A DNA stretch of 64,000 nucleotides from Aquipseudomonas alcaligenes (GTDB lineage: Bacteria > Pseudomonadota > Gammaproteobacteria > Pseudomonadales > Pseudomonadaceae): assembly GCF_003205495.1 (NCBI RefSeq), contig NZ_QJRX01000004.1, positions 115,164-179,163 of the forward strand, in the 5' to 3' direction. Numbering within the stretch: position 1 is the first letter of the stretch; the number at the start of each line of letters is the position of its first letter. Positions 45,499-56,456 of this stretch are shown piece by piece. The notes below the pieces were generated by a model that saw nothing but the letters and a program-made list of their open reading frames with translations, made no database searches and had not been told where the DNA came from. The position numbers were made by a program, and so were the translations under genes.

Positions 45499-46620
45499 AT
45501 GAAACAGGCTACCAAGCAAGTGACCAAGCTGTTCGCCGCCATGGCCCTGGCTGGCGCCGCCAGCTATTCGATGGCCGCTGACACCATCAAGATCGCTCTG
45601 GCCGGTCCGGTGACCGGTGCCGTTGCCCAGTACGGCGAAATGCAGTTCATCGGTGCCGAAATGGCCATCGAGCAGATCAACAAGGCCGGCGGGGTGAACG
45701 GCGCGATGCTCGAAGGCGTCAAGTACGACGACGCCTGCGATCCGAAGCAGGCCGTGGCCGTGGCCAACAAGATCGTCAACGACGAAGTGAAATACGTCGT
45801 TGGCCACCTGTGCTCCAGCTCCACTCAGCCGGCGTCCGACATCTACGAAGACGAAGGCATCCTGATGATCACCGCGGCCTCCACCAGCCCGGACATCACC
45901 GCCCGCGGCTACCAGCTGGTGTTCCGCACCATCGGCCTGGACAGCCTGCAAGGCCCGACCGCCGGCAACTTCATTGCCGACCACGTCAAGCCGCAGACCG
46001 TTGCCGTCGTGCACGACAAGCAGCAGTACGGTGAAGGCATCGCCACCGCGGTCAAGCAGACCTTGGAAGGCAAAGGCACCAAGGTTGCCGTGTTCGAAGG
46101 CATCAACGCCGGCGACAAGGACTTCTCCTCGCTGATCTCCAAGCTCAAGCAGGCCAACGTCGACTTCGTCTACTACGGCGGCTACCACCCGGAGCTGGGC
46201 CTGCTGCTGCGCCAGGCCGCCGAGAAAGGCCTGAAAGCCAAGTTCATGGGTCCGGAAGGCGTGGGTAACAAGGAAATCTCCGCCATCGCCGGTCCGGCCT
46301 CCGAAGGCCTGCTGGTGACCCTGCCGAAGTCCTTCGACCAGGATCCGAAGAACCAGGCACTGGTCGAGGCCTTCAAGGCCAAGAACCAGGACCCGAGCGG
46401 TCCGTTCGTGTTCCCGGCCTACGCCGCCGTGCAGGTCATGGCCGAAGGCATGAAGAAGGCCGGCAGCACCGACACCGACAAGGTCGCTGCCGCGCTGCGC
46501 GCCAACAGCTTCGAGACCCCGACCGGCACCCTGGCCTTCGACGAGAAGGGTGACCTGAAGGACTTCAGCTTCGTGGTCTACGAGTGGCACCAGGACGGTA
46601 CCAAAACCGAAGCCAAGTAA
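45499..46620 (+). CDS. braC: Branched-chain amino-acid ABC transporter, substrate-binding protein
   Basis: A 373-residue periplasmic protein. The signal peptide runs to about residue 26 (SYSMA-ADTIKI). The type I Leu/Ile/Val-binding fold has IALAGPVTGAVAQYG, GGVNGAMLEGVKYDDACDP, GHLCSSSTQPASDIY with the paired Cys, and FVYYGGYHPELGLLLRQ. It delivers Leu, Ile, Val (and Ala/Thr in P. aeruginosa) to BraDE. A terminator-like hairpin follows it, before braD. Confidence 0.96.
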   Translation: MKQATKQVTKLFAAMALAGAASYSMAADTIKIALAGPVTGAVAQYGEMQFIGAEMAIEQINKAGGVNGAMLEGVKYDDACDPKQAVAVANKIVNDEVKYVVGHLCSSSTQPASDIYEDEGILMITAASTSPDITARGYQLVFRTIGLDSLQGPTAGNFIADHVKPQTVAVVHDKQQYGEGIATAVKQTLEGKGTKVAVFEGINAGDKDFSSLISKLKQANVDFVYYGGYHPELGLLLRQAAEKGLKAKFMGPEGVGNKEISAIAGPASEGLLVTLPKSFDQDPKNQALVEAFKAKNQDPSGPFVFPAYAAVQVMAEGMKKAGSTDTDKVAAALRANSFETPTGTLAFDEKGDLKDFSFVVYEWHQDGTKTEAK

Positions 46621-46637
46621 GCTTCCCGCCTGAACCC

Positions 46638-46670
46638 AAAGCCCACTGCGCGAGCAGTGGGCTTTGTTTT
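46638..46670 (+). terminator. Intercistronic terminator/attenuator between braC and braD
   Basis: Perfect 12-bp arms (46638-46649, 46654-46665), loop GCGA, then a T-rich TTTGTTTTAT. It likely lowers expression of the membrane and ATPase genes relative to the binding protein. Confidence 0.8.
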
Positions 46671-46737
46671 ATCGAGTTTTCCGGCCATCCGTCGCGTCAC
46701 AAGCGCCGCTTTACGGACCGCGCCGAGGAGTTAGGTA

Positions 46738-48913
<2,176 letters not shown>

Positions 48914-48917
<4 letters not shown>

Positions 48918-49681
48918 GCCGCCCGATTCTCGAAGTCAGCGGGCTGACCATGCGCTTCGGCGGCCTGCTGGCCGTCAACAATGTCGCCCTGACCGTGCAA
49001 CCCAAGCAGGTGGTGTCGATGATCGGCCCGAACGGCGCCGGCAAGACCACCGTGTTCAACTGCCTGACCGGCTTCTACCAGCCCACCGGCGGCGTGATCC
49101 TGCTCGACGACGAGCCGATCCAGCACCTGCCGGGCCACAAGATCGCCCACAAGGGCGTGGTGCGCACTTTCCAGAACGTTCGCCTGTTCAAGGAAATGAC
49201 CGCGGTGGAGAACCTGCTGGTGGCCCAGCACCGCCACCTCAACACCAACTTCCTCGCCGGCCTGCTCAAGACCCCGAGCTTCCGCCGCAGCGAGAAGGCG
49301 GCCATGGAGTATGCGGCGCACTGGCTGGAAGAGGTCAACCTCACCGACGTGGCCAACCGCCCGGCCGGCACCCTGGCCTACGGCCAGCAGCGCCGCCTGG
49401 AGATCGCCCGCTGCATGATGACGCGCCCGCGCATCCTGATGCTCGACGAGCCGGCGGCCGGCCTCAACCCCAAGGAAACCGAGGACCTCAAGGCACTGAT
49501 CGGCATGCTGCGCGACGACCACGACGTCACCGTGCTGCTGATCGAACACGACATGCACCTGGTCATGAGCATTTCCGACCACATCTACGTGATCAACCAG
49601 GGTACCCCCCTGGCGGACGGCACGCCGGAGCAGATCCGCAACAATCCGGACGTGATCAAAGCCTATCTGGGGGAGGCGTAA
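48914..49681 (+). CDS. braF: Branched-chain amino-acid ABC transporter ATPase BraF/LivG
   Basis: A 255-residue ATPase. Walker A is [12 protein letters not shown]; the signature is [15 protein letters not shown] (variant of LSGGQ typical of LivG); Walker B is [11 protein letters not shown], then a switch His in [11 protein letters not shown]. Coupled to braE and, 2 bp on, braG. Confidence 0.96.
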
Positions 49682-49683
49682 GC

Positions 49684-50385
49684 ATGCTGAGTTTCAACAA
49701 CGTCTCCACCTTCTACGGCAAGATCCAGGCCCTGCACGACGTAAGCATCGAAGTCGAGAAAGGTGAAATCGTCACCCTGATCGGTGCCAACGGCGCCGGC
49801 AAGTCGACCCTGCTGATGACCCTGTGCGGCAACCCGCGCGCGTCCAGCGGCAGCATCCGCTACATGGGCGAGGAACTGGTCGGCCAGGAATCCTGCGACA
49901 TCATGCGCAAGAGCATCGCCGTGGTGCCGGAAGGCCGTCGCGTGTTCGCCCGCCTGACCGTCGAGGAAAACCTGGCCATGGGCGGCTTCTTCGGCAGCAA
50001 GGCAGACAACCAGGAGCAGCTGGACAAGGTCCTGCACCTGTTCCCACGCCTGAAAGAGCGCTTCGAGCAGCGCGCCGGCACCATGTCCGGCGGCGAACAG
50101 CAAATGCTCGCCATCGGCCGCGCGCTGATGAGCAAGCCCAAGCTGCTGCTGCTCGACGAGCCGTCCCTGGGCCTGGCGCCGATCATCATCCAGCAGATCT
50201 TCGACATCATCGAACAGCTGCGCAAGGATGGCGTGACCGTGTTCCTGGTCGAGCAGAACGCCAACCAGGCGCTCAAGCTGGCCGATCGCGCCTATGTGCT
50301 GGAAAACGGGCGCATCGTCATGCAGGGCACCGGCGCCGACCTGCTGGTCGACCCCAAGGTGCGCGACGCCTACCTCGGCGGCTGA
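49684..50385 (+). CDS. braG: Branched-chain amino-acid ABC transporter ATPase BraG/LivF
   Basis: A 233-residue ATPase. Walker A is GANGAGKSTLLM; MSGGEQQMLAIGRALM is the signature; LLLLDEPSLGLAPIIIQ is Walker B; VFLVEQNANQAL is characteristic of LivF. Last gene of the bra operon, followed by a terminator at 50400. Confidence 0.96.
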   Translation: MLSFNNVSTFYGKIQALHDVSIEVEKGEIVTLIGANGAGKSTLLMTLCGNPRASSGSIRYMGEELVGQESCDIMRKSIAVVPEGRRVFARLTVEENLAMGGFFGSKADNQEQLDKVLHLFPRLKERFEQRAGTMSGGEQQMLAIGRALMSKPKLLLLDEPSLGLAPIIIQQIFDIIEQLRKDGVTVFLVEQNANQALKLADRAYVLENGRIVMQGTGADLLVDPKVRDAYLGG

Positions 50386-50399
50386 TGTTCGTGGCTCGA

Positions 50400-50430
50400 A
50401 TGAAAACGGCCCCTCGCGGGCCGTTTTCAT
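50400..50430 (+). terminator. Terminator of the bra operon
   Basis: Perfect 13-bp arms ATGAAAACGGCCC and GGGCCGTTTTCAT with loop CTCGC, 15 bp after the braG stop. Confidence 0.8.
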
Positions 50431-50611
50431 TTGCCCAACTGACGGAAGGCGGACAGCCACCGCCACGAGCCATTAGAATCGCCGCCTTGTTTTTCTCCTG
50501 CGCCTGTCGCGACCCGACCGGCCCACGAAAACCGGTAGCCGCCAACCCGGCCTGCCGCCCAACGGGATCTCGCCCATAGGCCCGCCCGTCGAATCACAGG
50601 AACCTCCACCC

Positions 50612-51823
50612 ATGCTCCTTCGCCCCCTCCTAGCACTGCTCAATCGCACCAGCCTGGTCCTGCAGATCGCCATCGGCCTGGTCGCCGGCATCCTGCTGGC
50701 CCTGCTCCTGCCGCAGGCCACCGATGAAGTCGGCTTCCTCGGCACCCTGTTCATCTCCGCCCTGAAGGCCGTGGCGCCGGTGCTGGTGTTCATCCTGGTG
50801 GCCTCGGCCATCGCCAACCACAAGCCGGGCCAGCCCACCCATATCCGCCCGATCCTGCTGCTGTACCTGGTCGGCACCCTGGCCGCCGCCATCGTCGCGG
50901 TGCTCGCCAGCAGCCTGTGGCCCTCGACCCTGGTGCTCAGCGAGGCGGCCAGCGGCAGCACCCCGCCCGGCGGCATCGCCGAAGTGCTCAAGACCCTGGC
51001 ACTGAACGTGGTGGACAACCCGGTCAACGCCCTGCTCAAGGGCAACTTCGTCGGCATCCTGGCCTGGGCCATTGGCCTGGGCATCGCCATCCGCCACGGC
51101 AGCGAGACCACCCGCGCGATCTTCGCCGACCTGTCCCACGGCGTGACCCTGATCGTCCGCGTGGTGATCCGCTGCGCCCCGCTGGGCGTGTTCGGTCTGG
51201 TCGCCACCACCTTCGCCGACGCCGGCCTCAAGGCCCTGGCCGGCTATGCCCAGCTGCTCGCCGTGCTGATCGGCTGCATGCTGTTCGTCGCCCTGGTGGT
51301 CAACCCGCTGATCGTGTTCAGCCAGATCCGCCGCAATCCCTACCCGCTGGTGTTCACCTGCCTGCGCGAGAGTGGCATCACCGCCTTCTTTACCCGCAGC
51401 TCGGCGGCCAACGTGCCGGTCAACCTGCAGCTGGCCGAGCGCCTGGGCCTGCACGAGGACACCTACTCGGTGTCCATCCCGCTGGGCGCCACCATCAACA
51501 TGGCCGGCGCCGCCATCACCATCAGCGTGCTGACCCTGGCCGCCGCCAATACCCTGGGCATCGCCGTGGACATGCCGACCGCCATCCTGCTCTGCGTGGT
51601 CTCGGCGGTGTGCGCCTGCGGCGCCTCCGGCGTGGCCGGCGGCTCGCTGCTGCTGATCCCGCTGGCCTGCAGCCTGTTCGGCATTCCCGCCGAGGTGGCC
51701 ATGCAGGTGGTGGCCATCGGCTTCATCATCGGCATCCTGCAGGACAGCGCCGAGACCGCGCTGAACTCCTCCACCGACGTGCTGTTCACCGCCGCCGCCT
51801 GCCTGGCCCGCGACAAGGCCTGA
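50612..51823 (+). CDS. sstT: Serine/threonine:sodium symporter SstT
   Basis: A 403-residue member of the dicarboxylate/amino acid:cation symporter family. It has helical-hairpin motifs [21 protein letters not shown] (serine-rich HP1) and [39 protein letters not shown] and [20 protein letters not shown] are typical of SstT. It imports Ser and Thr with Na+. It is a single-gene unit with a terminator on each side. Confidence 0.95.
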   Translation: MLLRPLLALLNRTSLVLQIAIGLVAGILLALLLPQATDEVGFLGTLFISALKAVAPVLVFILVASAIANHKPGQPTHIRPILLLYLVGTLAAAIVAVLASSLWPSTLVLSEAASGSTPPGGIAEVLKTLALNVVDNPVNALLKGNFVGILAWAIGLGIAIRHGSETTRAIFADLSHGVTLIVRVVIRCAPLGVFGLVATTFADAGLKALAGYAQLLAVLIGCMLFVALVVNPLIVFSQIRRNPYPLVFTCLRESGITAFFTRSSAANVPVNLQLAERLGLHEDTYSVSIPLGATINMAGAAITISVLTLAAANTLGIAVDMPTAILLCVVSAVCACGASGVAGGSLLLIPLACSLFGIPAEVAMQVVAIGFIIGILQDSAETALNSSTDVLFTAAACLARDKA

Positions 51824-51840
51824 CAGCAGCGCTGCAAAGC

Positions 51841-51861
51841 AAGCCGCCCGCGAGGCGGCTT
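51841..51861 (+). terminator. Terminator of sstT
   Basis: Arms AAGCCGCC and GGCGGCTT, loop CGCGA, followed by TCTTTT, 17 bp after the sstT stop. Confidence 0.75.
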
Positions 51862-51913
51862 TCTTTTGCCTGCGGATTGGTTAACCCTAAGCACTCGTTC
51901 AAGAGCCCTGCCC

Positions 51914-52666
51914 ATGCCCAGTCTCTGCCTAGCCGCCGCCCAGAGCTTGTCCATTCCCGGCGACCTGGCCGCCAACATCGAACGCCACTGCGCCTTCGTC
52001 CATGCGGCAGCGGAGGCCGGCGTCGAGCTGCTGCTATTTCCCGAGCTGTCGCTGAGCGGCTACGAGCCCGAACGGGTCGCCAGCTGCGTGGTCGACCCGG
52101 CAGGCCCGGCCCTGGCTCCGCTGCGCGAACTGGCGCAGCAGAAAAAGATGATCCTGATTCTCGGCGCGCCGCTGGCCAGCGGCAGCGAGCGTCCGCATAT
52201 CGGCGCCATCGTGCTGTTCCCCGATGGCAGCCATGCCACCTACCACAAGCGCCATCTGCACCCCGGCGAGGAACGCTGGGCCAGCGCCGGCGACGCCGCG
52301 AGCTGCAGCTTTGCCCTCGGGGCCGAGCGCTGCGCCCTGGCCATCTGCGCCGACACCGGCCATGCCGAACATGCCGCAGCAGCGGCGGCGACCGGTGCCT
52401 CGCTGTACCTGGCCGGCGTGCTGATCTCGAAGCAGGGCTATGCCACCGACAGCGCCACCCTGCAGGGGCATGCGGCCCGGCATGGCTTCGGCGTACTGAT
52501 GGCCAACCATGGCGGCCCCTCGGGTGGATATGCGGCGGCCGGGCGCAGCGCGTTCTGGGATGCGCGCGGGCAGCTGGTCGGCGCCACCGAGGGCCCTGGC
52601 GAACAGCTGCTGATCCTGCGCGGCCAGCCCGACGGCGCCTGGAGTGCGCAACGACTCACCCCATGA
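51914..52666 (+). CDS. Nitrilase-superfamily carbon-nitrogen hydrolase
   Basis: A 250-residue protein with the Glu-Lys-Cys triad of the family: FPELSLSGYEP (Glu), TYHKRHLHPGEE (Lys) and LAICADTGH (Cys). It starts SLCLAAAQSLSIPGDLAANI. These enzymes cleave amides or nitriles; the substrate is unknown. The ATG at 51914 is preferred because the 16 codons before it do not fit the family. Confidence 0.9.
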   Translation: MPSLCLAAAQSLSIPGDLAANIERHCAFVHAAAEAGVELLLFPELSLSGYEPERVASCVVDPAGPALAPLRELAQQKKMILILGAPLASGSERPHIGAIVLFPDGSHATYHKRHLHPGEERWASAGDAASCSFALGAERCALAICADTGHAEHAAAAAATGASLYLAGVLISKQGYATDSATLQGHAARHGFGVLMANHGGPSGGYAAAGRSAFWDARGQLVGATEGPGEQLLILRGQPDGAWSAQRLTP

Positions 52667-52689
52667 AACCCCGGAAAAGGATCTTTCCC

Positions 52690-53037
52690 ATGCACAAGTT
52701 CCGACTCGCCCTGCTGCTCTCGCTGCTCGCCGGCACCGCCCATGCCGGCTGCGGCGAGGGCCGCGGCACCTGTTACTACTACAAGAAAGGCGAATTGCAG
52801 AGCCAGGGCGCCTGCGCGGTGACCACCTGCGCGGCCACCGACCAGTACTTCTTCACCCACTGGGACTGGGACAGCGGCAACAAGGTGCGCATCGACTGGG
52901 ACACCAAGGCCCAACAGCTGCTGGTCAACGGCAAGCCGGGCTACAGCCTGGTGCTGCCCTACAAGGACGAGAAGATGATCTGCTATGCCGTCGCCGGGAG
53001 CGACGAGCTGGTGTGCAACGATTCCGGCAACTACTGA
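52690..53037 (+). CDS. Small secreted Cys-containing protein of unknown function
   Basis: A 115-residue protein with a clear signal peptide (HKFRLALLLSLLAGTAHA, cleaved near residue 19). Five or six Cys (GCGEG, TCYYYKKGEL, GACAVTTCAATD, MICYAV, LVCNDS) suggest disulfides in the periplasm or outside. A W-D-W repeat lies in the middle. AAAAGGA precedes the ATG at 52690, 23 bp after the nitrilase-family gene. I do not recognise the family. The gene is convergent with, and overlaps by 7 nt, the DUF488 gene. Confidence 0.8.
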   Translation: MHKFRLALLLSLLAGTAHAGCGEGRGTCYYYKKGELQSQGACAVTTCAATDQYFFTHWDWDSGNKVRIDWDTKAQQLLVNGKPGYSLVLPYKDEKMICYAVAGSDELVCNDSGNY

Positions 53038-53423
53038 TCGGCGTAGCACACCGGCGAGCTGGGCGGCCCGCGCCGTTCCAGCTCCTCTTCGAGGAACTCG
53101 GCCAGCACCCGCGCGTTGTTGTGCCGCTCGTCGCGGGCGGCGAACAGCAGGGTCAAGTCGCCCTTGCCCGCCCGCTCCAGCAGGCCCTGCCAGCGCTCGG
53201 GATGGGCCGCCAGCTCAGCGCGGTAGAGCCGGCGGAACTCGTCGAACAGCGCCGGATCGTGGCAGAAGCCCTTGCGCAGCGTCTCCGACGGCGCCACTTC
53301 CTTGAGCCAGGCATCCAGCGCCAGGCTCTCCTTGCGGCAGCCGCGCGGCCACAGGCGGTCGACCAGCACGCGCGCGCCATCCTCGGCCTCGACCGGCAGG
53401 TAGACGCGCTTGCAGCGGATCAC
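53031..53423 (-). CDS. DUF488 (YeaO-like) family protein
   Basis: A 130-residue protein with the DUF488 pattern RVYLPVEAEDGARVLVDRLWPRG-like start, LDAWLKEVAPSETLRK, and LTLLFAARDERHNNARVLAEFL. The function is unknown. The GTG start at 53423 overlaps the stop of the preceding gene (GTGA), so it is probably translated from the same transcript. Confidence 0.9.
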   Translation of the reverse strand: MIRCKRVYLPVEAEDGARVLVDRLWPRGCRKESLALDAWLKEVAPSETLRKGFCHDPALFDEFRRLYRAELAAHPERWQGLLERAGKGDLTLLFAARDERHNNARVLAEFLEEELERRGPPSSPVCYADQ

Positions 53424-53737
53424 AGCTGCTCGGCCTCCTCCGGCGCGTCGTCATCGTCGTTGTCGGCGCTGATCGCGCCCAGGCAGATCAGCTCGTGGCT
53501 GCCGGAGGCAGTCGCGATGCGCCAGCTGTCCGGCACCTCGCCGGCCACGGCGGCGGCCACCTCCGCCGCGCTGAAATCCCACACGCGGCGGGTACGCCCG
53601 TCCATGCACTCGACGCGCAGCTGCAGCTGCTCGCCACGGGCCTGCTCGTGCAGGTCGAACTGCCAGGCATGCAGGCCGTCGATCAGCAGCATGTCGGCGC
53701 GCTGCAGTTCCTGCAGCAGGTTGGGGGTATCGCTCAT
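53420..53737 (-). CDS. Small acidic protein, probably DUF5629 family
   Basis: A 105-residue protein: MSDTPNLLQELQRADMLLID, LQLRVECMDGRTRRVWDFS, a middle helix AAEVAAAVAG, and a very acidic tail (NDDDDAPEEAEQL). I think this is the Pseudomonas DUF5629 family, from memory. An ATG three codons upstream (53746) is also possible. It starts 38 bp after the sensor kinase gene and is coupled to the DUF488 gene. Confidence 0.75.
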   Translation of the reverse strand: MSDTPNLLQELQRADMLLIDGLHAWQFDLHEQARGEQLQLRVECMDGRTRRVWDFSAAEVAAAVAGEVPDSWRIATASGSHELICLGAISADNDDDDAPEEAEQL

Positions 53738-53775
53738 GGCGCTCATCCACTCGAAATCCAGGCCGGCATGATACT

Positions 53776-55143
53776 TCAGCCGAGCCTGGGCAGCGCCAGG
53801 GTGGCCTGCAGCCCGCCGCCGTCGCGGTTGGCCAGCTGGATGTCGCCACCATGGCGGCTGGCGATGGTCTGTACGATGGCCAGGCCGAGGCCGGCACCCT
53901 GATGATCGCCGCGACTGAAGAAGCGCGAGAAGACGTGCGGCAGGTCCTCGGCGGCAATCCCCGGGCCCTGGTCCTCGACCCGCAGCAGCACGCGCTGCGC
54001 ATCGCCCTGCAGGAGCACGCGCACCCGGCCGCCGGCCGGCGAGAAGTTCACCGCGTTGGTCACCAGGTTCTGCAGGGCGATGCCCAGGCTGCCGGCGTCG
54101 CCGCGCACGCGGAAGTCGCCCTCGCCCGCCTCCAGGTCCAGCTCCAGACCCTGCTTGAGCACCCAGGGGGTCAGTTCGGCCAGGGTTTCGCGGGCCAGCG
54201 CCCGCAGATCGAGCGGCTCCAGGCTGTCCGCCGGCAGCGCCGGCTCGACCCGGGCCAGGGTCAGCAGCTGGTTGACCACGCGGGTGGCGCGGTCGATGCC
54301 GCCGACCAGGAAGCCCAGCGAGTGCCGGCGCGTGTCCTCGTCGTCCGCCTGCAGGGCGTTCTGCACGTGCACGCGCAGCACCGCCAGCGGCGTGCGCAGT
54401 TCGTGGGCGGCGTCGGCGATGAAGCGCCGCTCGCGCTCCAGTACCTGATCGATCTGCGCCAGCAGGCGGTTGAGCGCGGCCTGCATCGGCGCCAGCTCGC
54501 TGGGCAGCGGCTCCAGCTGCAACGGCTGCAGCGAGTCGGCGTGCCGCGCGCGGATCACCGCCGCCATGTTGCGCAGCGGTGCCAGGCCCCAGCCAATGGC
54601 CCACCACAGCAGGGCAGCGAGGATCAGGCTGCCGACCAGGGTCGGATACAGGGTGTGGCGGACGATGCTGGTCACCAGTTCGCGGCGCACGTCGTCGCGC
54701 TCGCCGGTCCAGATCAGCAGGCCCAGCTCGTCGTCGCGCAGGGTGAAGCCGCGCCACTGGTGGCGCTCGACGAGCAGGTCGGCGAAGCCCGGCGTCAGCG
54801 GCGGCCCGGCCAGCTGCGGCGCGCTGGCGCTGCGCACCAGGACCTCGCCGGCATCGTTCCAGGCCTGGAAGGCCAGCTTGCTCTCGTAAGGGTGCCCCGG
54901 CTTGCGCTGGCCGGCCTGGGCCAGGGCCGCATTGAAGGCGGCATAGAGGCCGGCGCGCTCGCCGTCCTGCACCGGCGTGCGCATCACCCCCTGCAGCAGG
55001 CGCGCGGTATGGGCCAGCTGGGCGTCGTAGATTTCCTCGACCTCGTGGGTACTGTCGAAGTAGTTGAACAGGGTCACGGCCAGGGCACCGAGCAGCATCA
55101 GGCTCAGCACCAGGGCCAGGGTGCGGCGGCGGATGGAGATCAC
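53776..55143 (-). CDS. Sensor histidine kinase (QseC/TctE-like)
   Basis: A 455-residue kinase. TM1 is at 8-27, a periplasmic sensor domain at about 28-164, and TM2 at about 167-188, then a short HAMP-like linker. The H-box is FIADAAHELRTPLAVL (His247), N-box LQNLVTNAVNFS, G1 EDQGPGIA, G2 GAGLGLAIV. The GTG start at 55143 overlaps the regulator stop. Last enzyme-like product of the operon headed by the haemolysin-family gene; the sensed signal may relate to that pathway. Confidence 0.93.
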   Translation of the reverse strand: MISIRRRTLALVLSLMLLGALAVTLFNYFDSTHEVEEIYDAQLAHTARLLQGVMRTPVQDGERAGLYAAFNAALAQAGQRKPGHPYESKLAFQAWNDAGEVLVRSASAPQLAGPPLTPGFADLLVERHQWRGFTLRDDELGLLIWTGERDDVRRELVTSIVRHTLYPTLVGSLILAALLWWAIGWGLAPLRNMAAVIRARHADSLQPLQLEPLPSELAPMQAALNRLLAQIDQVLERERRFIADAAHELRTPLAVLRVHVQNALQADDEDTRRHSLGFLVGGIDRATRVVNQLLTLARVEPALPADSLEPLDLRALARETLAELTPWVLKQGLELDLEAGEGDFRVRGDAGSLGIALQNLVTNAVNFSPAGGRVRVLLQGDAQRVLLRVEDQGPGIAAEDLPHVFSRFFSRGDHQGAGLGLAIVQTIASRHGGDIQLANRDGGGLQATLALPRLG

Positions 55144-55802
55144 GACTGCTCCTCGACCAGATAGCCGACGCCGCGCACGGTGCGGATCAGGCCGCTGAAC
55201 AGCTTCTTGCGCAGGTGGTGGATATGCACCTCCAGGGTATTGCTCTCGGCCTCCTCGTCCCAGCCATACAGCGACTGGGCCAGGCGCTCGCGGGTCAGCA
55301 CCTTGCCCGGCTGCGACAGCAGCTCGTGCAGCAGCAGGTACTCCTTGGGCGTCATCGGCACGGCGCGGCCCTGGTAGGTGACCTGTTGCGAGGCCGGGTC
55401 GAGGCACACCCCGGCATGCTCGATGCGCACCTGGGCGCGCCCGGCGCTGCGGCGCAGCAGCGCGCGCAGGCGGGCCTTGAGCTCGTCGAGGTCGAAGGGC
55501 TTGACCAGATAGTCGTCGGCACCGGCATCCAGGCCGGCGATGCGGTCGCCGGTGGCGTCGCGCGCAGTGAGGATCAGCACCGGCAGGGCCGAACCGCTGG
55601 CCCGCAGCTGGCGCAGCACCTGGAGGCCATCCAGGCGCGGCAGGCCGAGGTCGAGGACCAGCAGGTCGAACTCCTCGCTGAGCAGCGCGTGCACGGCGCT
55701 GGCGCCATCCTCCAGCCAGTCCACCGTGTAGCCTTCCTGGCGTAGCCCCAGGCGCACGCCCTCGCCCAGCGCCCTGTCGTCCTCGACCAGCAACAGCCGC
55801 AT
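55140..55802 (-). CDS. OmpR-family response regulator
   Basis: A 220-residue regulator. The receiver has acidic pair Asp8-Asp9, phospho-acceptor Asp51 (LLVLDLGLPRLDG), and the conserved Lys in DDYLVKPFD. The winged HTH domain at about 125-218 has PMTPKEYLLLHELLSQPGKV and EVHIHHLRKKL. It is of the QseB/PmrA/TctD type, whose boxes are tandem CTTAA-like repeats; such a pair lies at 60112-60128 upstream of the operon. Confidence 0.94.
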   Translation of the reverse strand: MRLLLVEDDRALGEGVRLGLRQEGYTVDWLEDGASAVHALLSEEFDLLVLDLGLPRLDGLQVLRQLRASGSALPVLILTARDATGDRIAGLDAGADDYLVKPFDLDELKARLRALLRRSAGRAQVRIEHAGVCLDPASQQVTYQGRAVPMTPKEYLLLHELLSQPGKVLTRERLAQSLYGWDEEAESNTLEVHIHHLRKKLFSGLIRTVRGVGYLVEEQS

Positions 55803-55811
55803 GTAGCCCCC

Positions 55812-56456
55812 TTAGTCCAATTCCTGGTTCACCGCCTGCAGCAGCTTCTCGATCTCGCCGCGCCGGCCCCGGTCGGCCAGCTCGCGCCCCGCGCGTGGCG
55901 GTGCCTGCAGCGCCTGCTGCAGCGCCTCCCGGGCCTGCGCGTACTGGCCCTGACGGTACAGGTGGTCGCCCCAGAAATACAGTGGGTCGATGCCCGTGGG
56001 GTTGATGCGCAGGGCCTGCTGCAGCAGCTCCTGCGCCTTGTCCTCGTCGCCGAAGCCGATCGGCCAGCCCGGCACCCGGTCATACAGGGTGCCCAGGCTA
56101 GTGTAGGCCGAACCCTGCAGGGCCTGGGGATCGAGGGCCAGGCCCTGCTCCAGGAAAGCCCGTGCCTGCTTGGCCTTGCCCAGGGCGCCCAGCCCGCCTT
56201 CGGCACCGGCCCAGCTGCTGGTGACGATGCCGCGCCAGATCCAGGCCTCGGCGGCCTGCGGCTGCTCGCGGGTGAAGGCCTCGCTGGTGGCGGCCAGATG
56301 CTCGAAGGCCTTGGCCCGCTCGGCCTCGGGCAACTCGTACTGGATCTGTGCCCAGCGCGTCTGTACTTCGCGCAGGCGCTGACTGCCGGCCTCGTCCAGG
56401 GCCCAGGCCGGCAGGCTCAGGGCGCAGGCGAGCAGCAAGGTGAGCAACTTGTTCAT
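55812..56456 (-). CDS. Periplasmic TPR-repeat protein
   Basis: A 214-residue protein with a signal peptide (MNKLLTLLLACALSLPAWA-LDE). TPR-like helix pairs lie at about 40-190 (AEAWIWRGIVTSSWAG, KARAFLEQGLALDP-like, QARAFLEQGLALDPQALQG, YAQAREALQQALQAP). The conserved block YDRVPGWPIGFGDEDKAQELL is seen in TPR proteins of lipid- or glycan-linked operons. Likely a periplasmic scaffold. The start overlaps the SDR stop by 4 nt. Confidence 0.85.
   Translation of the reverse strand: MNKLLTLLLACALSLPAWALDEAGSQRLREVQTRWAQIQYELPEAERAKAFEHLAATSEAFTREQPQAAEAWIWRGIVTSSWAGAEGGLGALGKAKQARAFLEQGLALDPQALQGSAYTSLGTLYDRVPGWPIGFGDEDKAQELLQQALRINPTGIDPLYFWGDHLYRQGQYAQAREALQQALQAPPRAGRELADRGRRGEIEKLLQAVNQELD

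Noticed and set aside
50917..52689. A long plus-strand frame running through sstT and the nitrilase gene
   Set aside because: Only its last 348 bp (the secreted protein from 52690) is a gene. The upstream part is out of frame with sstT and Arg/Pro/His-rich.
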